A stretch of DNA of 64,000 bases. It comes from Modicisalibacter coralii (GTDB lineage Bacteria; Pseudomonadota; Gammaproteobacteria; Pseudomonadales; Halomonadaceae). A program made the translations under genes and the position numbers. The notes under the pieces were generated by a model, which ran no database searches, was not told the DNA's origin, and saw nothing but the letters and a program-made list of their open reading frames with translations. Every line of letters starts with the position of its first letter. Positions within the stretch are counted from its first letter, which is position 1. The stretch is from NCBI RefSeq assembly GCF_004117855.1, contig NZ_QWBW01000009.1, forward strand, positions 51,171-115,170. Reading direction: 5' to 3'. Positions 1-10,807 of the stretch are shown here, one piece after another.

Positions 1-29
1 ATGGCATGGCGCAGCCCGGCGGGCCGGGA

Positions 30-236
30 TCAGCTCAGCGTGAAGCCGACCTTGATGGTCACCTGCCAGTGCTCGATGCGGCCGTGCTCGATGTGGCCGC
101 GGGTGTCGATCACCTCGAACCAGCGCATGTCGTGCAGGGTCTCGTTGGCCTTGGCCAGCGCCTGCTCGACGGCGTCCTCGATGCCCTTGGGCGAGGAGCC
201 GGTCAGTTCGATGTGCTTGTAGACGTGTTGGGACAT
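30..236 (-). CDS. Dodecin family flavin-binding protein
   Basis: A 68-residue protein beginning [11 protein letters not shown]. Dodecins are small cytoplasmic proteins that assemble into hollow dodecamers and store or buffer flavins. The size, the N-terminal beta strand ending in LTGSS, the central helix (residues about 16-30) and the W-F-E-V segment near residue 37 fit the family. The ATG at 236 is preceded by AAGGAG, which decides this start over a longer upstream frame. It stands alone, 190 bases from the clpP paralogue on the same strand. The family call is from recognition of the fold pattern only; flavin binding is inferred. Confidence 0.85.
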   Translation of the reverse strand: MSQHVYKHIELTGSSPKGIEDAVEQALAKANETLHDMRWFEVIDTRGHIEHGRIEHWQVTIKVGFTLS

Positions 237-426
237 GGGCCACTCCTTTTGCCGGGAAAGAAACGCGAACCCCGCTGGCGATTGTCGTGCAGCGGGGTGG
301 CGTGCCGACAGTATAGGCATCGGGCACCGGGCATTGTCGAATCAAGGCGTTGTACGAGAGTCGCCTGCGCTCGGCAACACGCCGTTAAACATCCGCTGGA
401 ACGCCAGCCCGGGCGTTTTTGCCGAT

Positions 427-1035
427 TCATGCAGCCAGGTCGCTGCGCCGTGTCATGACCGTGTCGATCAGCCCCCACTCGCGGGCCTGCTCGGCGTCCA
501 TGAAGTTGTCACGGTCGAGCGCTTTTTCGACGGTTGTCTCGTCCTGACCGCAATGCTGGGCATACAGCGCAATCAGCCGGCGCTTGGTTTTCTGAATGTT
601 GGCCGCGTGGATGGCGATATCCGACGCCTGGCCGCGAAAGCCACCCAGCGGCTGGTGGATCACCACCGAGGCGTTGGCCAGCGCCATTCGCCGGCCTGGC
701 TCGCCACCCATCAGCAGGAACGAGGCCGCCGAACAGGCCGTCCCCATGCACAGTGTCGCAACGGGGGCAGTGATGAACTGCATGGTGTCGTAGATGGCGA
801 AGGCACTGGAGACGACCCCGCCAGGGGAGTTGATATAGAAGGAGATCTCCTTTTCAGGGTTCTCCGATTCCAGGAACAGTAGCTGCGCGCAGATCAGTGC
901 CGCGGAGTCATCGTTGACCTCGCCATTGAGGAACACGATGCGCTCCCGCAGCAATCGGGAATAGATATCGAACGCGCGTTCGCCGCGAGAGGACTGCTCT
1001 ACCACCGTGGGGACGAGCTGCAGGCGGGTATTCAT
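427..1035 (-). CDS. clpP: ClpP-family serine protease, orphan paralogue
   Basis: A 202-residue protein of the ClpP peptidase family, which forms barrel-shaped cytoplasmic proteases fed by Clp ATPases. The triad is present: Ser102 in GTACSAAS, His127 in VIHQPLGG, and Asp176 in ALDRDNF, with the same spacing as E. coli ClpP (25 and 49 residues). The sequence around the nucleophile (GTACSAAS rather than GQAASMGA) departs from the housekeeping type. There is no tig, clpX or lon beside it, so this is probably a second ClpP rather than the canonical copy. Its ATPase partner cannot be read from the window. Confidence 0.9.
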   Translation of the reverse strand: MNTRLQLVPTVVEQSSRGERAFDIYSRLLRERIVFLNGEVNDDSAALICAQLLFLESENPEKEISFYINSPGGVVSSAFAIYDTMQFITAPVATLCMGTACSAASFLLMGGEPGRRMALANASVVIHQPLGGFRGQASDIAIHAANIQKTKRRLIALYAQHCGQDETTVEKALDRDNFMDAEQAREWGLIDTVMTRRSDLAA

Positions 1036-1059
1036 GTCGGCTTCTCCGGTCGAAGGCAG

Positions 1060-1422
1060 TCAGGCGGCGAGGGCTTGCGGTGAGTGGCAACCGTCGTTGG
1101 CGGCTCGCCGCATGGCGATGCCCGGACGGTGAGTGAGACGTAAGCGTGTTCTACCTGCCGGCAGCGGGGTCAGCTCGATCAGCACCGTCGAGTCGGGTTG
1201 ATCGGTCGCGGGGTCGCGCCAGGCCAGCCAGACGCGTTGCGGCGCCTGTGTCTCGACGATGCGGTAGTCGATCCCGTCGCGCCTGGCCTCGGGGTCGCCC
1301 GGTTTGAAACCGATCCACCGGGTCAGCAGCGCCGGTGTCGTCACGGCCTTCCAGACCTGCTCGAGCGGATGGTCGAGATCGCATTCGTGCACGATCTCGG
1401 CGTGTCGAGACTCTTCACTCAT
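1060..1422 (-). CDS. SRPBCC (AHSA1-like) domain protein
   Basis: A 120-residue protein starting MSEESRHAEIV. The pattern of an N-terminal strand, then LEQVWKAVTTPALLTRWIGF and a later WLAWRD segment, is that of the START/Bet v1-like AHSA1 (activator of Hsp90 homologue 1) family of small ligand-binding proteins. Its ATG overlaps the end of the upstream arsR-type gene by 4 bases, so the two are translationally coupled. Such ArsR-SRPBCC pairs are common and the ligand is usually unknown. The much longer open frame through 1770 is an artefact that reads through arsR in another frame. Confidence 0.85.
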   Translation of the reverse strand: MSEESRHAEIVHECDLDHPLEQVWKAVTTPALLTRWIGFKPGDPEARRDGIDYRIVETQAPQRVWLAWRDPATDQPDSTVLIELTPLPAGRTRLRLTHRPGIAMRRAANDGCHSPQALAA

Positions 1423-1733
1423 GGGTCCATCTCCTCGAGAAGCGTTTGCAGATTGTCGAGACGCTGTGGCCAGAAGTCCTGGTAACGCTGGAGCCAGTCG
1501 AGCAGCGGTTGCAGGCCGTCGGGGGCGATACGGTAGCGCACCTGTCGACCCTGGCGGCTGGCCACGATCAGCCCGGCTTGCCTGAGCACGGCGACATGCT
1601 GTGAAACCGCAGGCTGGGAAATGCCCAGACCTTGGCGCAGTTCGGTCGCGTTGAGCTCGGCGAGCCTCAGGCGGTCGAGCAGGGCCCGGCGGTTGGGGTC
1701 GGCGAGCGCATGAAATAGCGTGGCTTCGTTCAT
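1419..1733 (-). CDS. ArsR/SmtB-family transcriptional repressor
   Basis: A 104-residue winged-helix protein. It opens with the family signature ATLFHALADPNRRALLDRL, followed by the helix-turn-helix around LGISQPAVSQHVAVLRQAGL (about residues 37-56) and the wing with GRQVRYRI. No cysteine-rich metal site is visible, so it is unlikely to be a classical metal sensor. It is coupled to the SRPBCC gene by a 4-base overlap. A palindrome (ATAAGT-N4-ACTTAT) ends 10 bases before its ATG and a second copy lies about 120 bases further upstream. Autorepression at these sites is inferred. The Shine-Dalgarno is poor. Confidence 0.9.
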   Translation of the reverse strand: MNEATLFHALADPNRRALLDRLRLAELNATELRQGLGISQPAVSQHVAVLRQAGLIVASRQGRQVRYRIAPDGLQPLLDWLQRYQDFWPQRLDNLQTLLEEMDP

Positions 1734-1742
1734 TCTCTTGAT

Positions 1743-1758
1743 ATAAGTGAAGACTTAT
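1743..1758. promoter_or_regulatory. Putative ArsR operator, proximal site
   Basis: Perfect inverted repeat ATAAGT-GAAG-ACTTAT located 10 bases upstream of the ArsR-type gene's ATG, where a bound repressor would block transcription start or ribosome access. It shares both half-sites and the 4-base spacer length with the site at 1862-1885. Confidence 0.65.
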
Positions 1759-1861
1759 CTTTTTGCCCACACCTCTCCAGCTCGCAGAGAAGACTGAGCT
1801 TGGCTTTCCGGGTGCCGGTTTACCGGCTAGCTAACCAAGAGCCCGGGACCAAGCACTGCTT

Positions 1862-1885
1862 AAAGATAAGTGCGGACTTATCTTT
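1862..1885. promoter_or_regulatory. Putative ArsR operator, distal site
   Basis: Perfect 10-base inverted repeat AAAGATAAGT-GCGG-ACTTATCTTT. The core is identical in half-sites to the operator at 1743-1758. It lies in the 299-base gene-free stretch between the ArsR-type gene and rsmB. No divergent gene starts here, so it probably serves the same arsR promoter. Confidence 0.65.
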
Positions 1886-2032
1886 CTGTCAAACACCAGC
1901 GGGCGCCTGTGCCGACATGATGTCGTGCAGGGCTCGAGGCGGCGTGCAGCGTTGAGCTGTACGGCCGGGGTAAGCTGGCGCGACCGGTAAAGGACAGCGG
2001 GAGGCAGGTGTGATCCCGGCCTCCACTGAACC

Positions 2033-3349
2033 CTAATTGCCCGCCTTCTCCAGCCGCGCGTAGAAGAAGCCGTCGTGGCCGTCGTCCTGCGGCAACAGCT
2101 GGCGTCCGGCGCCGGCGACACGCCCCCAGGCGGCCTCCGGCGTGGTCGCCTGGGCATCCGGGGTGCGTGCCAGGAAGGCGTCGATCTGGTCGGCGTTTTC
2201 CTCGGGCAGCACCGAGCAGGTGGCGTAGAGCAGGGTGCCGCCGGGGGCGAGTGTCTGCCACAGGGTATCCAGCAGACGCGCCTGCAGGGTGGCGAGTTCG
2301 CGCAAGTCGGCCGGACGGCGCAGGTGCTTGATGTCGGGGTGGCGGCGGATCACGCCGGTGCCGGAGCAGGGGGCGTCGAGCAGGATGGCGTCGTAAGGCG
2401 TGCCGTCCCACCAGGCGAGGGCACTGGCGTCGGCGCGCTCGAGACGCGCCGAGAGGCCCAGTCGCTCCAGGGTCGCGCGGACCCGGGCGAGACGCTCGGC
2501 GTCGACGTCCAGCGCCGTCAGCTCGGCATCGAAGGCTTCCAGCAGGTGCGCCGTCTTGCCGCCGGGGGCGGCGCAGGCATCGAGCACGCGCCGGCCGTTG
2601 CCGCCTTCCAGCGCCGGCGCGAGCAGGCCTTCGGCGAGTTGGGCCGCCTCGTCCTGGACGCTGACCTCGCCCTCGGCGAAGCCGGGCAGGGCAGCGACGT
2701 CGCAGGGCTCGGCCAGGGTGATCCCCGAGCCGGCATGGGGACAGGGCGACGCCGGGAGGCCTGCCTCCACGAGACGCGCCAGGTAGGCGTCGCGGGTGGT
2801 GCGCCGGGCGTTGACGCGCAGGGTCAGCGGCCCGGGGCGGTTGTTGGCCTCGGCGATCGCTCGCCAGTCATCGGGCCAGGCGTGACGCAGCCGCTTGAGT
2901 AACCACGGCGGATGCATCAGGGCCACGCCGGGGTCGCGGTCGACCCGGGCCTGGAGTGTCGTCGCCTCGCGCTGGAAGCGGCGCAGGCAGCCGTTGAGTA
3001 CCCGGGTGGCCCACTCCTTGCGCAGCGCGCGGGCGGCGCCGGCGGTTTCACCCACCGCGGCGTGGGGTGGCACGCGCATGTGGAGCAACTGGTAGAGCCC
3101 CAGCAGCAGCAGGGCCTGAACGTCGGCATCCCGGGGCTTGAAGGGCTGGCGGAGCAGCTCGCCGGCGAGCGCTTCGAGACGCGGCAGGGTCCGGCACACG
3201 CCGAAGCACAGCGCCTTGGCGAAGCCGCGATCGCACTCGACCACACCGGCCTCGGCCAGCGCCGCGTCGAGCCCGGCAAGCGAGCCCTGACCGGCCAGCA
3301 CCGGAGCGAGCACTCTCGCCGCGACGGCACGAACATCGACGCGACTCAT
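2033..3349 (-). CDS. rsmB: 16S rRNA (cytosine(967)-C(5))-methyltransferase RsmB
   Basis: A 438-residue protein with an N-terminal NusB-like RNA-binding domain (about 1-140) and a C-terminal Rossmann methyltransferase domain. Motifs are [10 protein letters not shown] for AdoMet binding, [17 protein letters not shown] with the releasing cysteine, and YATCSV with the nucleophilic cysteine. It methylates C967 of 16S rRNA. The ATG overlaps the fmt stop by 4 bases (ATGA), so it is coupled to fmt. The order def-fmt-rsmB is standard in gammaproteobacteria, where trkA often follows; here trkA is replaced by the arsR pair. Confidence 0.95.
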   Translation of the reverse strand: MSRVDVRAVAARVLAPVLAGQGSLAGLDAALAEAGVVECDRGFAKALCFGVCRTLPRLEALAGELLRQPFKPRDADVQALLLLGLYQLLHMRVPPHAAVGETAGAARALRKEWATRVLNGCLRRFQREATTLQARVDRDPGVALMHPPWLLKRLRHAWPDDWRAIAEANNRPGPLTLRVNARRTTRDAYLARLVEAGLPASPCPHAGSGITLAEPCDVAALPGFAEGEVSVQDEAAQLAEGLLAPALEGGNGRRVLDACAAPGGKTAHLLEAFDAELTALDVDAERLARVRATLERLGLSARLERADASALAWWDGTPYDAILLDAPCSGTGVIRRHPDIKHLRRPADLRELATLQARLLDTLWQTLAPGGTLLYATCSVLPEENADQIDAFLARTPDAQATTPEAAWGRVAGAGRQLLPQDDGHDGFFYARLEKAGN

Positions 3350-4320
3350 GCGCTTGCCTCCTTGCCCAGGACCTGCCCCGGGGCGAAGCGCTCGCCGCGG
3401 GCATTGAGCAGCTCGCGTACCGCCAGCGGCTTGCCGCCGGGCAACTGGGCACGGGTCACCCGCAGCACCTCGCGACCCTCGGGACCGCAGGCGATGCGCA
3501 GGGCATCCGGCGCGCTTTCCAGCAGCGTGCCGGGCGCCGACGCGGCGGCTACTGTGTCATCGGCCTCGGCCAGCCACAGGCGCAGCGTGTCGTCGCCCAG
3601 GCGCGTCCAGGCCACCGGCCAGGGGTTGAAGGCGCGTACCCGGGCAGCGAGTTCCGCGGCCGGTCGGGTGAAGTCCAGTGCCGCCTCGGCCTTGGAGAGC
3701 TTGGCGGCATAGGTCACGCCCTCGGCGGGCTGCGGGACGGCTTCGATCCCGGGCCCGGCGAGGCCCTCCAGAGTGGCGACGAGCGCCTCGCCGCCCAGCG
3801 CGGCCAGTCGGTCGTGAAGCTCGCCGCCGGTGGTGGTCGCCGTGATCGGCGTGCGGCGTTCCAGCAACACGTCGCCGGTATCCAGCCCGGCGTCCATCTG
3901 CATGATGGCCACGCCGCTTTCGGTGTCGCCGGCCTCGATGGCGCGCTGGATCGGCGCCGCACCGCGCCAGCGCGGCAGCAGCGAGGCATGCACGTTGAGA
4001 CAGCCGAGGCGCGGGATGTCGAGCACCGCCTGGGGCAGCAGCAGGCCGTAGGCGACCACCACCATGACGTCGGGCCGGTAGGCGGCGAGTTCGCGCTGCG
4101 CGTCATCGGCCTTGAGGGTGGCGGGCTGATGCACGGGCAGGTCGTGTTCGAGGGCCAGCGCCTTGACCGGGCTGGGGGTGAGCTTGCGGCCGCGCCCGGC
4201 GGGCCGGTCCGGCTGGGTGTATACGGCGATCACGTCGTGGCGGCTGGCGAGCAGGGCGCGGAGACTCTCCGCGGCGAAATCCGGAGTGCCGGCGAAAACG
4301 ACGCGCAGGGATCGGGTCAT
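3346..4320 (-). CDS. fmt: Methionyl-tRNA formyltransferase
   Basis: A 324-residue enzyme that formylates Met-tRNA(fMet) using 10-formyl-tetrahydrofolate. It shows the start [15 protein letters not shown], the active-site region [17 protein letters not shown] and the downstream catalytic D in [12 protein letters not shown]. The C-terminal OB-fold domain for tRNA contact begins near residue 205. The gene lies between def and rsmB. A terminator-like hairpin separates it from def, so it may have its own promoter in the 115-base gap. Confidence 0.95.
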   Translation of the reverse strand: MTRSLRVVFAGTPDFAAESLRALLASRHDVIAVYTQPDRPAGRGRKLTPSPVKALALEHDLPVHQPATLKADDAQRELAAYRPDVMVVVAYGLLLPQAVLDIPRLGCLNVHASLLPRWRGAAPIQRAIEAGDTESGVAIMQMDAGLDTGDVLLERRTPITATTTGGELHDRLAALGGEALVATLEGLAGPGIEAVPQPAEGVTYAAKLSKAEAALDFTRPAAELAARVRAFNPWPVAWTRLGDDTLRLWLAEADDTVAAASAPGTLLESAPDALRIACGPEGREVLRVTRAQLPGGKPLAVRELLNARGERFAPGQVLGKEASA

Positions 4321-4378
4321 CGACAGGGCCTTGCTGAGGGGGAGTTGGGCGATAGGGTAGCGGATGGGGCGCCGGACG

Positions 4379-4410
4379 AAAAACGCCGGAGTCGCAGGGG
4401 CGGCTCCGGC
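4379..4410 (-). terminator. Rho-independent terminator between def and fmt
   Basis: Read on the minus strand, GCCGGAG pairs with CTCCGGC across a 12-base loop and is followed by a GTTTTTC tract. It sits directly after the def stop codon and would uncouple def from fmt, which are usually co-transcribed. Confidence 0.6.
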
Positions 4411-4435
4411 GGGGTCGTACGGGGGCGCGGTGCCG

Positions 4436-4948
4436 TCAGGCGGACTGCGTCTGACGGTGGCGCTTGTTCATCTTCTTGAGCACACGATCGCGCTTGAGCG
4501 GCGACAGGTAGTCGACGAACAGCCGACCCTCGAGATGGTCGCATTCGTGCTGAATACAGTGGGCGAGCAGGCCGTCGGCCTCGAGTTCGTAAGGCTGGCC
4601 GTCCCGCCCCTGCGCCTTGAGATGCACGCGCAGGGCACGCGGTACCTCGGCGTAGTATTCGGGGATCGACAGGCAGCCTTCCTGCATCGGTTCGCGCTCG
4701 TCGCCGAGCGGTTCGTACTCGGGGTTGATCAGTACCAGCGGCCGGGAACGATCGTCACTGACGTCCATGACGATCACGCGGCGATGCACGTCGACCTGCG
4801 TCGCCGCCAGGCCGATGCCGTGCGCGTCGTACATGGTCTCGAGCATGTCGTCGACCAGCGCGCGTACCTCGTCGTCGACGGTCTCGACCGGCGCTGCCCG
4901 GTTACGCAGCCGCTCGTCGGGGAATTCGAGGATCTCTAACTTGGCCAT
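4436..4948 (-). CDS. def: Peptide deformylase
   Basis: A 170-residue metallohydrolase that removes the N-formyl group from nascent proteins. All three signature motifs are visible: [16 protein letters not shown] and QHECDHLEG, which supply the metal-binding Cys and two His and the catalytic Glu. The start [15 protein letters not shown] matches the family. An upstream in-frame extension of 32 residues is rejected because it runs through the promoter. There is no Shine-Dalgarno before this ATG, and a good -10 box ends 7 bases upstream, so the message may be leaderless. Confidence 0.95.
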   Translation of the reverse strand: MAKLEILEFPDERLRNRAAPVETVDDEVRALVDDMLETMYDAHGIGLAATQVDVHRRVIVMDVSDDRSRPLVLINPEYEPLGDEREPMQEGCLSIPEYYAEVPRALRVHLKAQGRDGQPYELEADGLLAHCIQHECDHLEGRLFVDYLSPLKRDRVLKKMNKRHRQTQSA

Positions 4949-4954
4949 GGCGTT

Positions 4955-4982
4955 GAATATACCGTGTTCGGTTTGTGCAACA
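4955..4982 (-). promoter_or_regulatory. Putative sigma-70 promoter of def
   Basis: On the minus strand TTGTTG, a 16-base spacer, then TATATT. The -10 box ends only 7 bases before the def ATG, so transcription would start at or next to the initiation codon. Confidence 0.5.
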
Positions 4983-5207
4983 ATCTGCCGACCATTGTAG
5001 TTGGCGGGCTCGCAATACGGAACCGCCGGCGGATATCGCGACAATAGGATACCCCTATCGGGGCGATAGCCGGGTCAGACGGCTCCGGCTGCCAGCGACG
5101 GGGGCCGGGTGCGATACAGCAATTTTTGAGACATCATGAGAGCGGCGAGGTTCCAGGTCCGCCGCACCGCACGGCGTCCCATACGAGACATCGAGGTCGC
5201 AGGGAAA

Positions 5208-6302
5208 ATGACACAAACGACGACAAGCGCAGCGCGCTGGCGGCGGCGGGTCGGGCTGGCCCTGCTTGCCGGTGGCTTGCTGCTGGCGGGCTGGGTGCAG
5301 GCCGCCACACCCAGCGTGCGCGACGACGCGCCGGCCCGTTATACCGTGACCCGGGGCGATACCCTGTGGGACATCGCCGGGCGTTTCCTGGACCACCCCT
5401 GGCAGTGGCCGAGCGTTTGGCGCGGCAACCCGCAGATCGACGACCCTCACTGGATCTATCCCGGCGACGTCGTCTACCTCTACCGCGAGGATGGCGAGCC
5501 ACGGCTGGGCGTCGAGCGCGGCCAGGGCGGTGTCGTCCACCTCTCGCCGAAGGTCCGCGAGGTGCCGCGCCGCCAGGCGGTGCCGCCGCTGCCGTTGGGC
5601 AAGGTGCAGCGCTTCCTCGAGGCCAATCGGGTCGTCGACCCCCGGGTGCTGGAAGGGGCGCCCTACGTGATCGCCGGCGACGATCGGCGCATCATCAGCG
5701 GTGCCGGCGATCGCCTCTACGTCCGTGGCGACCTGCCCTCCGGCGAGCGTTTCGGTATCTATCGTCCCGGCGAGCGATATGTCGATCCCGACACCGGCGA
5801 GTTCCTGGGACTCGAGCTGGAGACCCTGGGCGAGGCGCGCCTGCTGAACCGCCAAGGCGATGTCGCCCGCTTCCGGGTCACGAGCTCGCGTCAGGAGATT
5901 CGTGCCGGCGACACGCTGCTGCCCATGGAATCGCTGCCGGTGACGACGGCATTCCAGCCGCACGCGCCGGGGCACCCCGTCGAGGGCCAAATCCTCTCGG
6001 TACCGGGTGGCGTGCAGTTCATCGGCCGCCTGGATGTGGTGGCACTCGATCTGGGACGTCGCGAGGGGCTGTCGCAGGGGGCGGTGCTGGCGGTCACCCA
6101 GCAGGGCGAGACAGTCACCGATCCGCAGACCGACGAGAGCGTGCAGCTCCCTGGCGAAGATGCCGGCTGGCTGATGGTCTTTCGCGTCTACGACCGGGTC
6201 AGCTATGCGTTGGTGATGCACGCCACCCGCAGCCTGGCGGTGGGCGATCGCGTGCATGCGCCGTCCTCCGACGACCTGCTGGCAGGGTCGCCAGCGCCGT
6301 GA
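5208..6302 (+). CDS. LysM-domain periplasmic protein
   Basis: A 364-residue exported protein. Residues 1-31 form a signal peptide (RWRRR then a hydrophobic stretch to WVQA|ATP). A LysM peptidoglycan-binding domain follows at about 44-95 (YTVTRGDTLWDIA ... WIYPGDVVYL). The rest contains no motif I can name. It precedes dprA exactly as in pseudomonads and other gammaproteobacteria, divergent from def. The start is chosen for its AGGG Shine-Dalgarno and signal peptide. The stop overlaps the dprA GTG by 4 bases. A cell-wall role is inferred from the domain. Confidence 0.88.
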   Translation: MTQTTTSAARWRRRVGLALLAGGLLLAGWVQAATPSVRDDAPARYTVTRGDTLWDIAGRFLDHPWQWPSVWRGNPQIDDPHWIYPGDVVYLYREDGEPRLGVERGQGGVVHLSPKVREVPRRQAVPPLPLGKVQRFLEANRVVDPRVLEGAPYVIAGDDRRIISGAGDRLYVRGDLPSGERFGIYRPGERYVDPDTGEFLGLELETLGEARLLNRQGDVARFRVTSSRQEIRAGDTLLPMESLPVTTAFQPHAPGHPVEGQILSVPGGVQFIGRLDVVALDLGRREGLSQGAVLAVTQQGETVTDPQTDESVQLPGEDAGWLMVFRVYDRVSYALVMHATRSLAVGDRVHAPSSDDLLAGSPAP

Positions 6303-7411
6303 GTCTCGGGCTTCGCGAATGGCTGGTCGTGGCCCATCTGCCGCAACTGGGCCCGCGGCGGCTCGCCGAGGTGCGGGCCCAACGGCCGGCCTGGCCACAT
6401 GGCTGGCTGGCGGTGCTGCCGGCGGCGGCCCGCGATGCCCTGCGCCTGTGGCTGGAACGGCCGGCGGCCAGCCCGATCCAGGCGCGCCTCGAGCAGGCCC
6501 TGGCCTGGGAGGCGCGTGATGACGCGCATCATCTGCTGTATCCCGAGCATCCGGCCTGGCCGGCGTTGCTCGACGAGCTGCCCGATCCGCCGCCGCTGCT
6601 GTGGGCGCATGGCGACCTTGCCGCGCTGGACCCGCCGGGGCTGGCGATCGTCGGCACCCGGCGGCCGACCCGCGACGGCCTGGACAATGCCGCACGCTTC
6701 GCCGGCGAGCTGGCCGCCAGCGGCTTCTGCGTGATCAGCGGCATGGCGATGGGCATCGACGGCCGTGCCCACCAGGCCGCTCTCGACGCCGCCGGCCCCA
6801 GCATCGGCGTGCTGGGCTGCGGCATCGACGTCGTCTATCCGTCACGCCATGGCGAGCTCTATCGGGCGATGCGCGAAGGCGGCGGCTTGCTGCTCAGCGA
6901 GCACGCCCCGGGCACCCGCGCCAATCCGGTGTTCTTCCCGCGTCGCAACCGTCTGATCACCGGGCTGTCGCGCGGCGTGCTGGTGGTCGAAGCCGCCGAG
7001 AAGAGCGGCTCGCTGATCAGCGCGCGGTTGGCCACCGAACAGAATCGCGAGGTGTTCGTGCTGCCCGGCTCCCTCAACAACCCCCAGGCCAGGGGGTGCC
7101 TGAAACTGATCCGTCAGGGCGCGACAATGGTCCTCGAGCGCGACGACATCCTCGACGAGCTGGGCCCCTGGGCAAGGCCGGTCGCGTCGGCCGACGCGCC
7201 CCCCGGGGCCTCGGCCCTGGCGGCGGCATCCGCTCGGGGTCCCGCCGACCCGATCCTCGATCTGCTCAGCGACGCGCCGACGCCCCTGGATCTGGTCATC
7301 GAACTGTCGGGACGCGACTTCGCGCACTGCCAGCAGCGACTGCTCGAACTGGAACTCGAGGGGCTGGTGGCCCAGGCGCCCGGCGGTTGGGTGCGTCTGG
7401 CGGGCCGCTAG
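6299..7411 (+). CDS. dprA: DNA-processing protein DprA
   Basis: A 370-residue DprA/Smf protein, which loads RecA onto incoming single-stranded DNA in transformation. The Rossmann-like core is clear: LAIVGTRRPTRDG, ISGMAMGIDGRAHQAAL, GCGIDVVYP, FPRRNRLITGLS and AAEKSGSLISARLA. An N-terminal helical part and a C-terminal winged-helix-like region (after about 300) flank it. The likely start is GTG at 6299 in the GTGA overlap with the LysM gene, matching VSLGLREWLVVAHLP. The upstream open frame is a shadow of the LysM gene. It is coupled to the gene before it. Confidence 0.93.
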   Translation: MSLGLREWLVVAHLPQLGPRRLAEVRAQRPAWPHGWLAVLPAAARDALRLWLERPAASPIQARLEQALAWEARDDAHHLLYPEHPAWPALLDELPDPPPLLWAHGDLAALDPPGLAIVGTRRPTRDGLDNAARFAGELAASGFCVISGMAMGIDGRAHQAALDAAGPSIGVLGCGIDVVYPSRHGELYRAMREGGGLLLSEHAPGTRANPVFFPRRNRLITGLSRGVLVVEAAEKSGSLISARLATEQNREVFVLPGSLNNPQARGCLKLIRQGATMVLERDDILDELGPWARPVASADAPPGASALAAASARGPADPILDLLSDAPTPLDLVIELSGRDFAHCQQRLLELELEGLVAQAPGGWVRLAGR

Positions 7412-7524
7412 GCTTCCCCCAGGAATGGCGACGTCGCCTTGTCGCCCAACCGTCGGCCCTCTGTGGCCACCCGCCGGCCATGCTAGAATCTGTGCCTGTT
7501 TTTTCAGTGTCTCGGAGATCCCGG

Positions 7525-8079
7525 ATGATCGCGCAAGACGTCCTCGACCATGCCGTGGCCAGCCTGCGTTCGGGCGGGGTGGTCGCCTATCCCACCGAGG
7601 CGGTCTGGGGGCTGGGTTGCGACCCGGACGACCCCGAGGCGCTGCGTACGCTGCTCGCGCTCAAGGCGCGCGATCCCGCCAAGGGACTGATCCTGATCGC
7701 CGGGGATCTCGCGCAGCTCGAACCCTGGCTCGCCGGCCTCGATGCCGCTCGGCGCGGGCCGCTCGAGGCGTCCTGGCCGGGCCCCAATACCTGGCTGGTG
7801 CCCGACAACGGCCGTTCTCACCCCTTGCTGCGCGGCGATCATGATCGTGTCGCGCTGCGCCTCAGCGCCCATCCGCCGGTGATCGAGCTGTGCGCGGCCT
7901 TCGGCGGCCCGCTGGTCTCGACCTCGGCCAACCGCGCCGGCGAGCCGCCGGCCCGCGATGCCGAGACGCTGCGGCGGTGCTTCGGCGATGCGGTGACTCT
8001 CGTCGAGGGCCCGCTGGGCGGCGAGACGCGCCCCAGTCGGATCCGCGACCTGCTCAGTGGCGCCACGTTGCGCGAATGA
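7525..8079 (+). CDS. tsaC: Threonylcarbamoyl-AMP synthase
   Basis: A 184-residue YrdC/Sua5-family enzyme that makes threonylcarbamoyl-AMP from threonine, bicarbonate and ATP for the t6A37 modification of ANN-decoding tRNAs. Visible features are GGVVAYPTEAVWGLGCDP, the LKARDPAKGLILI nucleotide/substrate loop and VSTSANRAGEPP. The length matches the short TsaC form lacking the Sua5 C-terminal domain. ATG at 7525 has GGAG 7 bases upstream. The gene sits in the usual dprA-tsaC-hemF-aroE order. Confidence 0.94.
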   Translation: MIAQDVLDHAVASLRSGGVVAYPTEAVWGLGCDPDDPEALRTLLALKARDPAKGLILIAGDLAQLEPWLAGLDAARRGPLEASWPGPNTWLVPDNGRSHPLLRGDHDRVALRLSAHPPVIELCAAFGGPLVSTSANRAGEPPARDAETLRRCFGDAVTLVEGPLGGETRPSRIRDLLSGATLRE

Positions 8080-9865
<1,786 letters not shown>

Positions 9866-9884
9866 GCGTCGGTGGCGTCGCGCC

Positions 9885-10679
9885 TCAGCCCGGCCGCTGG
9901 CAGTTGGGCGTGCGCCCCGCCGCGCGGGCCTGCTGGTAGAGTTCCAGCGCCTGGTTCATCTGCGCATCGAGCCCGTCGATGCGCTGGCCGTGACTGGGGT
10001 GGGTGGACATCCACGCCGGCGGCTGGCCCTGGCTGGCGGCCGACATGTTCTGCCACAGCTCGATGCTCTCGCGCGGGTCGAAGCCGGCGCGGGCCATCAG
10101 ATCCAGCCCCAGGGTGTCGGCCTCGCTCTCCTGCTTGCGCGAGAAGGGCATCAGCACGCCGTACTTGGCGCCCATGCCGAGCAGCCCCATCACCTGCTGC
10201 CCGCCCTGGCTGTCCAGGCCGGCGGCCGATTGCAGTACCGACAGGCCGGTCTGGGTCGCCGCCTGGGTGGAGACACGCTCGTTGGCATGGTGGGCCAGCA
10301 CGTGGGAGACCTCGTGGCCCAGCACCGTGGCCAACTGGTCCTGATTCTTGGCCACCGCCAGGATGCCGGTGTTGACGCCGATGTGCCCGCCGGGCAAGGC
10401 AAAGGCGTTGGCCGAGTCGTCCTTGAAGACCTTCACCTCCCAGTTCTCGCCGTTGTCGACCTGAGCGGTGATCGCGTTGGCCACGCACTGCACATAGTCG
10501 GCCGTCTGACCGCCCACGGTGGGCAGCTCCTGCTGGTACTGGGTGAAGCTCTGGTCGCCCATCCGATCGATCTCCTCGTTGGAGAACAGGGTCAGTTGCG
10601 AGCGCCCGGTGGGCGTCTGGCTGCAGGCGCCCAGGGTGAGCGCCAGCGCGACGATGGCGCCCAGCGATTTCCGTGTCAT
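9885..10679 (-). CDS. M48-family metalloprotease lipoprotein
   Basis: A 264-residue putative outer-membrane or periplasmic lipoprotein. Residues 1-19 form a lipoprotein signal ending in the lipobox LGAC. The zinc site HEVSH (His122, His126) and the downstream ESEAD glutamate are present, as in the LoiP/YcaL branch of the M48 peptidases that handle misfolded envelope proteins. ATG at 10679 is selected for the signal peptide; the 35-residue in-frame extension upstream would bury it. It is convergent with aroE and divergent from the DUF815-type ATPase. The substrate is unknown. Confidence 0.9.
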   Translation of the reverse strand: MTRKSLGAIVALALTLGACSQTPTGRSQLTLFSNEEIDRMGDQSFTQYQQELPTVGGQTADYVQCVANAITAQVDNGENWEVKVFKDDSANAFALPGGHIGVNTGILAVAKNQDQLATVLGHEVSHVLAHHANERVSTQAATQTGLSVLQSAAGLDSQGGQQVMGLLGMGAKYGVLMPFSRKQESEADTLGLDLMARAGFDPRESIELWQNMSAASQGQPPAWMSTHPSHGQRIDGLDAQMNQALELYQQARAAGRTPNCQRPG

Positions 10680-10807
10680 CGAATCTTTCTCCCTGAAGCT
10701 GACGAAGGGGCCCCGACTGGACAAGCCGGGCGCGTTCCGTAATGGTGTTCGGCTCCAAGATACCCCGTCGCCGGGCGGGGTCAACCAGACGAGAGGAGAA
10801 CGTCGGC

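Larger units (their letters stand above)
1734..2032. other. Gene-free stretch between arsR-type gene and rsmB
   Basis: Apart from the two operator-like palindromes no supportable gene is present. The open frames crossing it have shadow-type composition. It probably holds the promoter of the arsR-SRPBCC pair and the 3' end of the rsmB transcript. Confidence 0.5.

Noticed and set aside
1060-1770. 236-codon reading of the SRPBCC gene
   Set aside because: The extra N-terminus overlaps arsR in another frame and the operator; the ATG at 1422 fits family and coupling.
5055-5069. CTATCG-GGG-CGATAG inverted repeat before the LysM gene
   Set aside because: Only 6-base arms in a GC-rich region and no second copy; too weak to call an operator.
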